Assembly: GCA_014058105.1 (NCBI GenBank)
Contig: JACGCM010000304.1
Span: 124,001 to 188,000, forward strand
Length of the DNA: 64,000 nt
Direction of reading: 5' to 3'
Origin: Kingdonia uniflora
Taxonomy: Eukaryota > Streptophyta > Magnoliopsida > Ranunculales > Circaeasteraceae
The notes beneath the pieces were generated by a model. The model was not told the DNA's origin and did no database searches. It saw nothing but the letters and a program-made list of their open reading frames with translations. The first letter of the stretch is position 1. Every line of letters begins with the position of its first letter. The position numbers were made by a program, and so were the translations under genes. Below, one piece after another: positions 23,866-35,330 of this stretch.

Positions 23866-26800
23866 ATCCCCCTCAGAGTTTACATTTATAGATTCTACAT
23901 TATCGGACTCATCCATACGACCAGAGGTCGACGTCTCCATATCAGCTAAAACCTCCATCTCAGGTATAGGCTTAAAAATGAGATTTGTTTCTATAACAAA
24001 TTATCTTCATGCCCCAACCTACATACAGGTCCAGGTATTCTGTTAACTTATCATTATCTCTTGTCTATGCACATCCATACACACATCTACCATACATCTA
24101 TCATGCATATACGTATATCATATACATATCTTTTTTTATACATAAATCAAACAAATTTTTATAGATTACTATAAATAGTAAATTTCTAAAATTTTAAAAC
24201 CCACGTATATTTTCAAACTTCACATACACTAAATCAAAAACTCAATCACTAACCTTCAATGTCAGAGTATGAAGGAGAAGTAGCGTCTGATCCTTTTTTC
24301 ACAACAGCACTGTGTAACCAACGTCTGGACACTTCTTTCGCAAATTTTTCTCCCCTTCTGCAATATCACCTTCATCCAATCTCTCACTTGAATCACTAAA
24401 AAAAAAAAAAATTCACCCACTTTCTGTTTATTTTTCAGAGTTTGATAAACGTTTGAATGAGGAAGAATAACTATTATTTATATTTTCTCTCTCTAACTAT
24501 TGGCAGTTATTGGACCTAATGGACCTCGCACGAGCTGTCCTCAATTTTGAAACCGAGGCGTCCCTTCCACAATTAATGTCAGACGCTTCATACCTTTTTG
24601 GTGAAAATGCCTTCCAATCAGTACCCCAACTCCTATATTTTAATATATTTTTCTCTCTACCAACAAAACCTCTCTCCGACCCTCCTACACTCATGATGAC
24701 TCTATACTCACACATAATCAAACTTTTCCTATAATTACACAAGAGACAAATATCAAAGCTGATCTGCTTTTTCCATTCCTACTTCTGCTACTTATAGAAA
24801 TACTGACGTCATTTCCAAATACAGCCACATTTCAAATTCAATTTTTTTATGCACAACAGTTCCCAACCACATTTATTACAAAACAAGAATAGATTCCAGA
24901 GAAACATACTACCTACATTTACATTACAGTTATTCGACCTCATTCAGTTCGCTCCCTCAAATATAATTGCCCATAAAACATCCCAAATTCCCGGGAGAGC
25001 CACACCTAATCAGTTCACCCCCGACAATCCTTACATCTTCCTCATCTACCTCTTCCACAACAATTTGCCTCACTACCGCTTTTCGAGCTGCGGGCTCCAA
25101 AATCACTTCACAAAATATCTCCGAGTAGAAATAACGCCTAATCTCAAGTTCTCTCAACCTCGAATCCAAGCCTTCAAACTGGATTTCAGATTTAGGCAAG
25201 TCAGAATCATAATCTAACAACCCAAAGATCCTCTCCCCCACTTTTATAATCTTTATCATTAAACGCCCCTCTAAAGTATGATGAACTCTTTCAAAATGAG
25301 TCCTCACCATTTTCTCTTTTCTTCATCCGCTATACATCGCCTCTCCATCATATTTATACATCTCATCGAGATAACTTTGAATCTCCCACATTCCGCATAT
25401 AATATAATCCATTTTTCCGTAACTAGAAACCCTAAGATCATGCAAAAGGAGTTATTTGAACTTATATTTCCAAATCGACCTCATTACAATTCATCCATCC
25501 CCATCTCGAACTAATAGTCACCATCTCCACCAAGTAAAATAATCCCAACATATCTCCATAGCTCAATATTTTAATTTTTGCACACTCTATTCCCTTTATG
25601 GATTTTTCTCCTAGCACCAGTTCCAAGATCTAATCAGCTCGATACACGTTTCCAAATATATCTATATTTACACCTTCACGTATATTTTCAACAGTTCAAC
25701 TAATCAAATTTTATTTTTTAGTTCATCTTCTAAAAATTACATTTTCATACTCCAACATATATATTTATTTTAGCTCGATTTCAGTAAAAATAGCTAATTC
25801 AATCTATCACACAATTTTTGCCAAAATTTCTTTTTATTAGCTCGAATATCAATTATAGAATACTTTACAGATAATAAGTCTTTCAGATATTATTACAGAT
25901 TGTTCTACAGGTTACATGTCAGGTTTTAACACTGTCTCAATCCAAGAATCTTCTGAAGCAAAATCCAAGAACTGGAAATTACTGATCTTGGACCTTCCTT
26001 CACACCATTAACTTCTACAAGAAATTGAGGAAGCAAAGGTATCAGTGCTTGAACCAACCCTCAGCACTAGGACATTCATCACAACATGGGAAGATGATTG
26101 TGGAAAAGAAGACTTTCATTCTCCGTCTCTCTTCTCTACCACCATCGTCTCCTCCTCCATAACCCCCACCAACTGAGAGTTGGTAGAGATTAAAGGGAGT
26201 CCTACCTTAGAACCTAGTCCCTCGCAGGATACCGACATTATTACCACGCATATACGTCGCCCCCTACATCCATCTCCTCAACCTTGTCATCCACAATAAT
26301 GCGAAGGCATCTCTGACGCTGCTCCCCAGACATGACCGCGTAATAAAATCTCTACATATGGTAAAAATCATCTTTAGTTTCAGCCGCTTCTTCTTCCAAC
26401 ATTCCATGGTACGTCGGTGGTACGGGGATGGGTGCAAGGTTCTCTAACACTTGATTGCCAAAATATCGTAACTTCAACCTCTAAAATTCTCTCGCCACTC
26501 TCTCTTCATATACCATTTGCCGGGTCTTCACCATTATCAATCAAAGTACATAGAGGATATTGCAACAACAGAGTACTTTGACAGACATCAATCCTTTTCG
26601 TCATCTAAAATGTCAGATACAGTCTTCAATAAATAAATACCAAGTTCCCAACCAGTCAAATTCCTTACCAATACATTAAATCTTTTCAACTTCCAATACC
26701 AATAGTCAACAGGTTCTTTCTCAACCAAAGCCACTCGTACCTTCAGTTGCGAAGGGACAATTATAGGGAAATATCCCTCGACCTAGTCCAAACTCGAACT

Positions 26801-27366
26801 ATCTCAATATCATACTCACACATTACACATGTGAAATGTACAGTCAGCATTACCATCTAAACCACGAACTGATAAAGAACGTGGATTGAGCACTACAAAA
26901 AAATATGAACAAGTTAAAGACGCATGTCTCCCACGAACTAGACACTTAAACATTCAACCACCACTTACTTCATTATTCGAAGAACGTGGTTCTGCACGAT
27001 AACGAGCTGCGGGTAAAGTCTATTTAAAGAAAAAGTTCCAGAGGAGACAACGACTAAATTTTCTAGACTTTGATACAAGAATTTCTAGATTCTGAACACT
27101 ACAAAACTTCTTATTTCAAGATCAAACATTTCTAATTAAAAGAGATTACTTGTAATAAGATATCAACCTCAAGCAATATAAGTTACAGTTACTAAACCCT
27201 CCACTTGAGGTCGTGGTATTTTTTTCTATAGTCTTTTTACCTATTCAAAGATTTTCCACGCTAAATCACCTGTCATTTCTTGTATTACATTAATTTATGT
27301 CACAGGTACATTTAGTGTAAGATCTAATTTTTGAGCTATTTCGAGCTACGAAATTAGCCCATTACA
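23866..27366 (-). mobile_element. Degenerate LTR-like repeat, large copy
   Basis: The right part (about 25560-27366) matches 32059-33535 in order. Both end, on the plus strand, with a segment leading to AGCCCATTACA or AGGCTCTTACA, so on the minus strand they start TGTAA..., a common LTR beginning. The left limit is uncertain. Overlapping open frames at 24849-25217 (plus) and 24957-25310 (minus, 117 codons) lie within it; the minus one has mixed, protein-like composition but no recognised domain. No primer site or reverse transcriptase was found. Confidence 0.45.
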
Positions 27367-27601
27367 GATGGGCTGAAGAATATTTATAGGGAATTAGTGT
27401 GGTTTGATCAGATCAAGCTTAGATTCCATTCGCTAAGTAGGAATGTCTTTTTGGTGCTATTGGGCCATAACACAGGGACCATTTTTAGTGAGGCTAACAA
27501 CACTTGTAATGGGTCGCTATCTGCATGTGATATTATTCCAAGCAAGTGAGCCGAACAAGCCAATTACACCTCATGACAGCCCTAATAGTAGTCATTATCT
27601 T

Positions 27602-27728
27602 TTTTCTTTCTTTTTTCAAGGCAAGCCAATTTTATATAGGGATCCATAACCCTGAGTTTCCAACCCCATGAGGTTTCAAACCAATGACCTCTCACTAGGT
27701 GGAGAGGTACAACCACCACTGGGCCAAA
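27602..27728 (-). mobile_element. tRNA-derived SINE, copy 2
   Basis: Same family as 20596-20729: minus-strand A-box-like TGGCCCAGTGGTGG and a B box changed to GGTTTGAAACC, with the T-rich tail at the left edge. Target duplications are AGTAGTCATTATCTT (27587-27601) and AGTAGCCATTGTCTT (27729-27743), with two mismatches. That divergence and the mutated B box suggest an older insertion. Confidence 0.82.
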
Positions 27729-27743
27729 AGTAGCCATTGTCTT

Positions 27744-28270
27744 CATTGCTCTTCCTTTCCAAATTTGTATTTGAAGCTTTTGGTGTGTGTGTGTGAGAGA
27801 GTTTTGTCTCAGTTGGAGTAATTGGTGTTGTAGCCCTCTCCAAATGGGAAAGAGAGCTTAATGTCTACTATCACCTGTTAAGTTATCTGGTTTTTCTGAA
27901 TGTTGCATATTCAGGAACTAAAGAAACTGCGAGACTTTACCGAGTTATTTTCTAGGTTGAACTATAGTATGTCTGCATGCTTCTGGGATGGAAACAATAG
28001 GTAAGCTTATGCCTTATACCTCTTTAAAGCCTTTCCTGATGAAGGAAATCAACCTCAGTACCACGTCACAAACTTAAAAATCTATGGTAAGCTTAGGTTG
28101 TTCTCTAATTTGGATAATCATCGTGTTAAAAAACAACGATACATATTTCTTCTGAACCATCCTTCATCTACAAAGTTCCCAGTTTCTCTAAATAGTAATA
28201 ATGGCAAGTTGTTACTGGCATAAACATTAGGTTTAAATTATATTTATGAACTCTTCCATCGTTAGTGTTG
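27744..28270. other. Unassigned spacer before the gene fragment
   Basis: It contains a short GT/GA run near 27783-27800. It may be intron or leader of the fragment that follows, but no exon is supported. Confidence 0.35.
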
Positions 28271-28279
28271 GAATCGTAG

Positions 28280-29030
28280 TTGTTTATCGATAAATATGCA
28301 ATTAGTCAAGTTACTAGTTTTTATCAAAGAGAGATTTGCCTAAGTTTCCTTTATAAATTTAATCGGGAGTCTTGTCTAAGTTTCCTTACATGGAATAGGT
28401 ATTCAAGCACCTTAAAGACACCATTATTTACCAGAATGTTGGATATTGGCTTTCCAATTTGTTGGAGCGTTTCCATTGATACTGAAACTCGGAGCATGTG
28501 TTGTTTGCAGCTTAGAAAACATATTCTTTTGATACTGTAAGTATAAGTTCGCTGCATCTTTCATTTGGTAACAAATTACATTGCGTTGTTAGATAGTTAT
28601 CTCTTTTGTAGGGTAAGATTTTGTCTCTTGTTTGATTGATCCATCAAGGTTGCCTATTGAAATTAAATTTCGATAATGCAAAGAAACTGGTAGTCATTAC
28701 TTCACGTCTTCTAAGAGATGCATGCACATCGGTATATTCTACGCTGCCCAAGTGCTCATCAAGGTGTTCATAGTTGCACTATTTGGAAGGCCATCTCAAA
28801 GGTGCTTATTCACCCGATTCCTGAGTTCTTTAGTTTGATGTATTCATTTCATGAATTTTCCAATATTAATTGGTTTTTGTGTGCCATACCTATTTCTCTT
28901 TGTCAAGTACTGATAGCTCATTCAGCACATACTAATTCACTTCTAGGACAGGGTGTTTTTCGTGAATAAAAATCCATCCTACTACAAGATTACGAAGAGC
29001 TTGCAAGGAAATGTGAAAGAAGAGATCACG
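28280..29030 (+). pseudogene. Fragment of a host gene, possibly Sec1/Munc18-like (MIP3 type), second copy
   Basis: Plus-strand counterpart of 10400-11170. Blocks include FPICWSVSIDTETRSMCCL (about 28450-28510), followed by a GTAAGT donor, then KKLVVITSRLLRDA (about 28680-28722), ISKVLIHPIPEFFSLMYSF and LLQDYEELARKCERRDHA near 28976-29030. Extra codons and a stop in the second block and an early stop before the last block show decay. The family guess rests on the LGxxxF and QDYEELxxKCE pattern only and needs a protein search. Confidence 0.45.
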
Positions 29031-29081
29031 CTTCACCTCCAATTAGCAGAGCTAACAGTTAAGATGGGTGGAACAAAGTTA

Positions 29082-29124
29082 GTCCCACATCGGGTAGAAG
29101 ATGTAGTTCGCACAAAGATATAAA
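29082..29124 (+). promoter_or_regulatory. USE plus TATA, snRNA-promoter-like
   Basis: GTCCCACATCG at 29082-29092 matches the plant snRNA upstream element, and TATAAA follows at 29119-29124. The centres are about 34 bp apart, the Pol II snRNA spacing. No snRNA body is recognisable downstream. Similar words also occur in plant LTRs, so this may be part of a repeat. Confidence 0.3.
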
Positions 29125-29289
29125 GAGATACGAACTATTAAATTGCACCGAGGCCTTTTAAGAACAACCCAACTAGGTGGTGAAAGTGGGGATAATATCT
29201 ATACAATGGGGTCTTAAACACTAACAATTAGATTAAAGTAAACTAAACGAAAAATTGGTGTTCGAAGATAAAGGATGGTCGCAACTCAC

Positions 29290-30625
29290 TCCGTGTAATG
29301 AGAACATTTTCACCCTTAATAGTGAGGAAACTCCCTTATAAGTACTGGTTTGCTTTCTGATGAGGAGGAAACTCCTCCCGGGGTAGTTCACTCACTTCGA
29401 GTAATGAGAACATTTTCACCCTTGATGGGGAGGATACTTCCCTATAAGTACTGGTCTACTTTTTGATGGGGAGGATACTTCCCTATAAGTACTGGTCTAC
29501 TTTTTGATGGGGAGGAAACTCTTCCAGGGGCAGTTCACTCACTCTGAGTAATGCGAATATGATGTAGATTACCAAGACAAAACCCAATCAACCCATACAT
29601 GTGGGACATTCGAGCCAAGTCCAAACACAAGGCCCAATCCATCGGAATGTCAAAGGACTTAAAAGTTAGAAAGTTTGGTAACCTTTAATAACTAATGTTT
29701 TAGTGAGTTTTAATTTGAGTTTAATTAGGAATATGAAAAGATATATAACTTATTATTTAGTGGTGTTTAATTGGATTAATGATTGTAAGCCTATAAAAGG
29801 CCAAGTTCTATATTGTAAAATTCATTCAATCATCAAATCAATCAAGTATTTCTCTTTATTTCCCATAGCTCTCCTTTGTTTAACCAACAAAGCGTTTATT
29901 TCCCTCATGGATTCAAGGATTTTGAATTCTTCCGCTCCAACTCTTCGTTAGAACACTTCCACCCTTGATGGGGAGGAAACTTCCCTATAAGTACTGGTCT
30001 ACTTTCTGATGGAGAGGAAACTCCTCCAGGGGCAGTTCACTTACTCCGAGTAATAAGAACATTTCCACCCTTGATGGGGAGGAAACTCCCCTATAAGTAC
30101 TGGTCTGCTTTCTGATGGGAAGGAAACTCCTCCAAGGGCAGTTCACTCACTCCGATTAATGAGAACATTTCTACCCTTAATGGGGAGGAAACTCCTCCAG
30201 GGGCAATTCACTCACTCCGAGTAATGAGAACATTTCCACCCTTGATGGGGAGGAAACTTCCCTATAAGTACTAGTCTGCTTTCTGATGGGGAGGAAACTT
30301 CTCCAGGGGCAATTCAGTCACTCCGAGTAATGAGAACATTTCCACCCTTGATGGGAAGGAAACTCCCCTATAAGTACTGGTCTTCTTTCTGATGAGGAGG
30401 AAACTTCTCCAAGGGCAGTTCACTCACTCCGAGTAATGAGAACATTTTTACCCTTGATGGGGAGGAAACTCCCCTATAAGTACTGGTTTGCTTTCTAATG
30501 GGGAGGAAACTCCTCCAGGGGCAATTCACTCACTCCGAGTAATGAAAACATTTCCACCCTTGATGGGGAGGAAACTCCCCTATAAGTACTGATATGTTTT
30601 TTGATGGGGAGGAAAATCCTCCACG
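29290..30625 (+). repeat. Tandem array, 106-bp unit with 41-bp submodule
   Basis: Unit starts (GTAATGAG word) fall at 29295, 29401, 29548, 30050, 30156, 30221, 30327, 30433 and 30539. Spacing is 106 bp, except 147 (106+41), 502 (106+396, explained by the insertion at 29560-29950) and 65 (106-41). The 41-bp submodule begins GATGGGGAGGAAACT, and that 15-bp word recurs 41 bp later, so gain or loss by slippage or unequal pairing is natural. Each submodule carries CTATAAGTACT. No coding role. Confidence 0.92.
29560..29950 (+). mobile_element. Solo LTR-like insertion (391 bp) inside the array
   Basis: It begins TGATGTAGATTACC and ends CTCTTCGTTA, with GAATA on the left (29555-29559) and GAACA on the right (29951-29955). 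The excess over the repeat period is exactly 396 bp, that is 391 plus a 5-bp duplication. CCTATAAAAGGCC near 29791 is a TATA-like promoter. The final CA appears mutated to TA. Confidence 0.72.
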
Positions 30626-31720
30626 TAATCCATAATATGAATTGAGAAACCCTAATTAGAAGAATAGTACGAAGCACACACAGATTGGTGAGAGAATTCC
30701 CTTTTAGAACTTCAATTGCTCAATCAAATTGATTATAATCAATTTTTTCTCAAAAGCTTAAGTCTCTCTCTCAGAACTTTGATTGATCTAACATGATCTA
30801 ATCTTGCCTAACATTGCCCCTTTATGGGGGTTACGAGTTCCTAGTTACAAAGCTTGGACAAAACTTCCCTTACACGCATAAAAAATAGACTGAATCGTGT
30901 CTTTATTCAAACAGAACAAGTCTTTGCTCGAACAGAAAGAGTGTATTCGAACAAACATTAAGTTTATTCGAATAAAACTACTCAAGCATGTATTTCTTCA
31001 AATAGAAATAAAAGTCTATTTAAACAAAAAGGGGTGTATTCGAAAAGTCTATTCTGCTTTCTAATAGGGAGGAGAAACTCTTCCAAGTAATCCACAATAT
31101 GAATTAAGAAACCCTAATTAGAAGAATAGTACGAAGCATACACAGATTGGTAGGAATCCACAATATGAATTGAGAAACCCTAATTAGAAGAATAGTATGA
31201 AGTACACATAGATTGGTAAGATAATATCCTTTTAGAGCTTCAATTGCTCAATCAAATTGATTATAATCAAATTCCTCTCAAAACGCTAAGTCTCTCTCTC
31301 TCAGAACTTTGATTGATCTAACATGATCTAATCTTGCTTAGCCTTGCCCCTTTATGAGGGTTACGAGTTCCTAGTTATAAAACTTAGACAAAACTGCCCT
31401 TAAACGCATAAAACAATAGACTGAATCACGCCTTTATTCAAACAGAATAAGTCTTTGTTCGAACAGAAAAAATTTATTCGAACAGACATTAAGTCTATTC
31501 GAATAAAACTACTCAAACAGGTATTTCTTCGAATAGAAATAAAAGTCTATTTGAATAAAAAGGGTGTATTCAAAAAGTCTGTTCGAACAGAACACTCAAA
31601 CACCTATTTCTTTGAATAGGAATAAAACTCTATTCGAACACAAAGGGGTATAAAAGTCTGTTCGAATAGACTTTAAAAAAAGTCTAAAAATACTTAGATT
31701 CTCTTGGATCACCAGGGGCA
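30626..31720 (-). mobile_element. Copia LTR-like sequences, partly duplicated, rich in TTCGAA palindromes
   Basis: The segment starting GTAATCCATAATATG at about 30625 recurs at about 31085 and again at 31155, so there is a direct repeat of roughly 460-530 bp plus a 72-bp tandem copy (31083-31154 and 31155-31226). Many words of the type GTCTGTTCGAACAG or GTCTATTCGAATAG occur, as in the LTRs near 50.1, 60.1 and 61.9 kb. The minus orientation is a guess. No internal region or primer site is seen here. Confidence 0.5.
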
Positions 31721-31824
31721 GTTCTTACCCACATTTTCTTCTTCATCTCGCTGCCAAGGTAGTTATTCCAATTTTACTTCCCTTATTGTAGTTTTATCGA
31801 TGCTAATTTTTGTTGTTTAGTTTG

Positions 31825-32058
31825 GATCTCACACCATTGGCCAAGCAAGATGCACAAGCTTTTGAACTTGTATCTACAACGCACCGACATAAATACCGCC
31901 TATACTATTACATGAGTCCTAATGCTTTCGACAACTGTACAAGAATTTATTGAGCACCAAGTATATTTTGCACTCAGACCAAGAACTATATAACAGTTGA
32001 TCCAGGGATGCTTAAGTTACTAATTATTGTACGAATCCTGCGACTTTTTTATTGGACT
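31825..32058 (+). pseudogene. Class III peroxidase exon 4 relic
   Basis: The plus strand reads [12 protein letters not shown] and then, with frameshifts and stops, pieces matching LHSDQELYN and PATFL of the intact gene. The upstream intron matches the one before the exon piece at 10145. Homology stops at about 32058, where the TGTAA-type repeat begins. The C-terminus is missing. Confidence 0.8.
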
Positions 32059-33535
32059 TTAATTCCAAACTTTCATCTGCCACCTTATTTATAAGTACAG
32101 AGTACAATATCGTCCAATCCCATCTTTTACGCTGTTAAGATATTCCGTGATAAACATCACAACTATCATAGTTATCTACCCTAACAAATAGATAATTATC
32201 TCTCCCTCTCAACTCAACAAATACCTCCTTATTTGTTCAATTTTTGTCACGTTTATTTTCAAACAGTACTTTTATAAAAATTACTCTGAGTTGTGCATGC
32301 TTATTTTTTTCATACAAAATTATTATTTTCATCAGTTCGATACACATTTTTTCAAACATTAAACACATAACAAATTTACAGACTAACATTTTCAGTTCGA
32401 CACATATTTCATACTTAAATTTAACTTTACAATTTCTTATAGTTCAATATAAATAAATTTTACACAACAGAGAATTTAACATTTTCAGTTCGAACACATT
32501 TTTTTCATTATCTCAAAAATGGGTATAATATAATACATTAGATACAAAAAAACTACAGATAGCTCCCCATAGTCCAATCGTTGGCAGATATCGGCAAAAC
32601 TTCCGAGAACGAGCACCAGAAGCCTCTTCTACCTCTAAAACCACCACCACAGCAAGAAAATGAAGATGGTTTTAATAGAAATACTTATACCACCTCCTCC
32701 ACCTATAGAACCAAATCGCACACAAGATAGCGGTGAGACTTCCTGGGATAAACGTCAGCTACCTCATCCTCTTTTAAAACCGTATCATCCGTAAGGATAC
32801 GTAGACCACCCTACATTGTTCCCCAGATACCACCAGATAATAGAACCATGCCATATGATAATAATCATTATCCACCTCCATTACCTCCTCATACATCATA
32901 CCGTGATAGGTAGGATGAACAAGAATGGGAGTGGGAAGATCAAGGGACTCGGTCGTAAAGTAACGAATCTTCTCAACTCAAGACACACGTGCCTTCAATT
33001 AAGAGAGGGTGATTGTAGGGACTTATCCCTCGAGCTGGGATATCATCGAGCTAGTACCATGTCAGACTCATGGAACATACACATGACATACATTGTCAAC
33101 AATGACATCTGAACTACGAATAGCAGAATAACATGGCTCAAGCACTCCAAATGAAACAAAGTAAGTTAAGGACACCTGTCTCCCATGAACTAGCAGTTAT
33201 AGAGATAACCTCCACTCTTCACCCAATTCAGGAGAACGTGTTGATACATGTAAATAAAATGTGAGTAAGGTCTATAAAAGGAATAGAACACAAAGAAGAA
33301 AAGAAACCACCCGACGTTTTTCTAGCTCAAGAGATAATAACTCTAATCAAAATATCAGTCTCAAGCAATAAAATTACAGTTACTAAATCCTCAAGCCGAG
33401 GTCATAGTTTTCACCAATTCAAAGGTTTTCACGCTAACTACCTATGTCATCTTATATTATTGGTTATACTAATTGTGTCACAGGTATATTCGATATAATA
33501 GCTTATTCGAGCTATTACAAAATTAGGCTCTTACA
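32059..33535 (-). mobile_element. Degenerate LTR-like repeat, smaller copy
   Basis: It matches the right part of 23866-27366 in order and ends GGCTCTTACA at 33535. It lies exactly between a broken peroxidase exon and a broken GH3 exon. No target duplication was identified, so insertion plus deletion of the flanks is likely. The frames at 32244-32456 and 32816-33112 have no recognisable domains. Confidence 0.45.
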
Positions 33536-33845
33536 GGTTATTTTGAGTTCATTCCTTATGAATCCTCTACTCCCTCTCCAATAAATGACTCATCACCGCC
33601 CCGACTATTAGAACTTGCTAAGCTAGAATTGGGAAATGAATATGAACTCGTCATCTTGACATATGCAGAACTCTGCCGCTATCGAGTTGGAGACATATTT
33701 TGAGTGACGGGATTCCACAAATCCGCCCAACAATTCCACTTTGTGAGGAGAAAGAATGTTCTATTGAGTATTACCTCAGACAAGGCCAACGGGGCATTAG
33801 TAAAGAAAATGTTATGGGTTATACCGACGGTTTGGAGGCAGAGCC
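33536..33845 (+). pseudogene. GH3 acyl-amido synthetase, C-terminal exon relic
   Basis: It begins within the codons for GYFEFIP and continues LLELAKLELGNEYELVI, TYAELCRYRVGD, a stop (TGA) where relatives have a sense codon, then [18 protein letters not shown]. These are the conserved C-domain strings of GH3 enzymes, which conjugate auxin or jasmonate to amino acids. The frame is lost about 30 codons later. The upstream exons are absent: the repeat ending at 33535 abuts the first codon. It matches the decayed segment near 61625-61790. Confidence 0.85.
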
Positions 33846-33927
33846 CCCCCAAAAAAAATTGGATGTTCAAGGCTATCAAACAAAACCAGAGAGAGAGATT
33901 ATAATTGCAACCATGATTCATTGATTT

Positions 33928-33930
<3 letters not shown>

Positions 33931-33998
<68 letters not shown>
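33931..33998. repeat. (AG)34 microsatellite
   Basis: An uninterrupted dinucleotide tract of 68 bp. Small frames of repeating Arg-Glu or Ser-Leu that cross it are artefacts. Confidence 0.97.
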
Positions 33999-34001
<3 letters not shown>

Positions 34002-34188
34002 CCTCATATATGGAGAATGGGCGGGAGTTCAAAATTTTCTTTTCTTCTATGTTTGTTAGAGAGAAAGATTGGGGAGGAGCCAGGAGTGATAGAGAGGGCT
34101 GGGTCGGGATGTAGGCTAGGCTTTAGGTTGTTATGTATAGTGTTTTTTTAATTGCTATATATAAGTCATTTTTTGGCTTACTGCACCC

Positions 34189-35315
34189 ATATCGATTATA
34201 AGCCGACGTCTTAAAAGACTTGTAAGCGCACGGTGTACCGTTAAGTACCAGGGTAAGTTGGGCCGTATACCAAGAGACTTGTGGTGCGAATTATGTTTCG
34301 AGCTACTAATTTTATCCAATAAGAATGAGTTTTGGGTTTTTATAAGTAAAGAAATTAAAATAAAACACAAACTAGAAAAGGTGTAGATACGATTGGAGAG
34401 GAAACCAAGGCGTGATTCCACTCCGTCCGTTGTAACCTTGTGATAGTGTACCTAGTTAGAGTATTCACGAATTCCCGTATCGCATATCCTTGGTCGGGTA
34501 TATGCAATACATCATGAAATAAAATAATTATTGATTGGGAACTACCCATAAACCAACCTATTCAACCATGGTCCAGTTGATAAGCATGGATTATGTTATC
34601 TTCTCCATGTTCCTAACCTATTTTATTATGTTCAAACAAGATGGTTACTTGTATTCCTTATTCCTCCTAATCCTAGCTATAGTCAAGCCTAGGATGAAGG
34701 AATACGAATATGCAACATTTTGGGATAACGAGAAAGTAATTACCCTAACTAAGCTACACAATCTACACTAAGGCTGCATTGGGTAGAGCTTCCTCTAGCC
34801 TTTGGCTAAGAAGATTAGCTACTCATCTCTTTGATCATTGTCATACTACTATGACTACGATAAAAGTAAAAAAATAAGACAAAGAGAAGAATAAGAAATT
34901 TATAGCTTATTGAATCTTGATATTTACACACTACAAGATGATCTCTCATAGGTGGGATTCCCCTTCTATTTATAGAGTATAGGAAGGGTTACAAAATATC
35001 ACCATTAATATAAAATCCCCTAAACAATGCCTAAAATTATGCATATATATTACAACTCTTGAGAATAATATATATTTAATTGTCTTCAATTGGCTTCCAT
35101 GCATGGGCCTTTGGTTGATAACTTCAAATGAGAATCATTCTAGGAGTGTATTACCCTTGTTCTTCGTTAAAAACTAGAAAAATGTACAACTTGTTTATCA
35201 TGTGACCAATTTCTTTAAATACAAACAAAAGCACTATTAGTGTTACATTTATTTAATAAAGGACTAGGCAGATATAAATTTAGGAGTTGTTCATGTAAAT
35301 ATTACGTGTCTATCA
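34189..35315 (-). mobile_element. 3' LTR of the Athila-like element (1127 bp)
   Basis: Same length as the LTR at 43088-44214. On the minus strand it starts TGATAGACACG after the tract AAGTTTGGGGGTATT and ends at ATCGATAT, the final CA being changed. Small frames in it (34155-34771) are also found in the other LTR copies and are not genes. Confidence 0.8.
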
Positions 35316-35330
35316 AATACCCCCAAACTT
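35316..35330 (-). promoter_or_regulatory. Polypurine tract
   Basis: Minus-strand AAGTTTGGGGGTATT directly before the LTR start TGATAG. It marks where plus-strand DNA synthesis would begin and fixes the LTR at 34189-35315 as the 3' one. Confidence 0.7.

Noticed and set aside
24957..25310. 117-codon minus-strand frame with protein-like composition
   Set aside because: No recognisable domain. It overlaps an equally long plus-strand frame (24849-25217) and lies in a degenerate repeat, so it is not called as a gene.
29290..30625. CRISPR-like regular repeat
   Set aside because: Units are contiguous 106-bp tandem repeats without unique spacers, in a plant genome.
30890..31690. Heat-shock elements made from TTC/GAA words
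   Set aside because: The words are TTCGAA with no spacing between TTC and GAA; true heat-shock elements need two intervening bases.
33679..34151. Frames of repeating Ser-Leu or Arg-Glu across the AG tract
   Set aside because: They are translations of the (AG)34 microsatellite on both strands.
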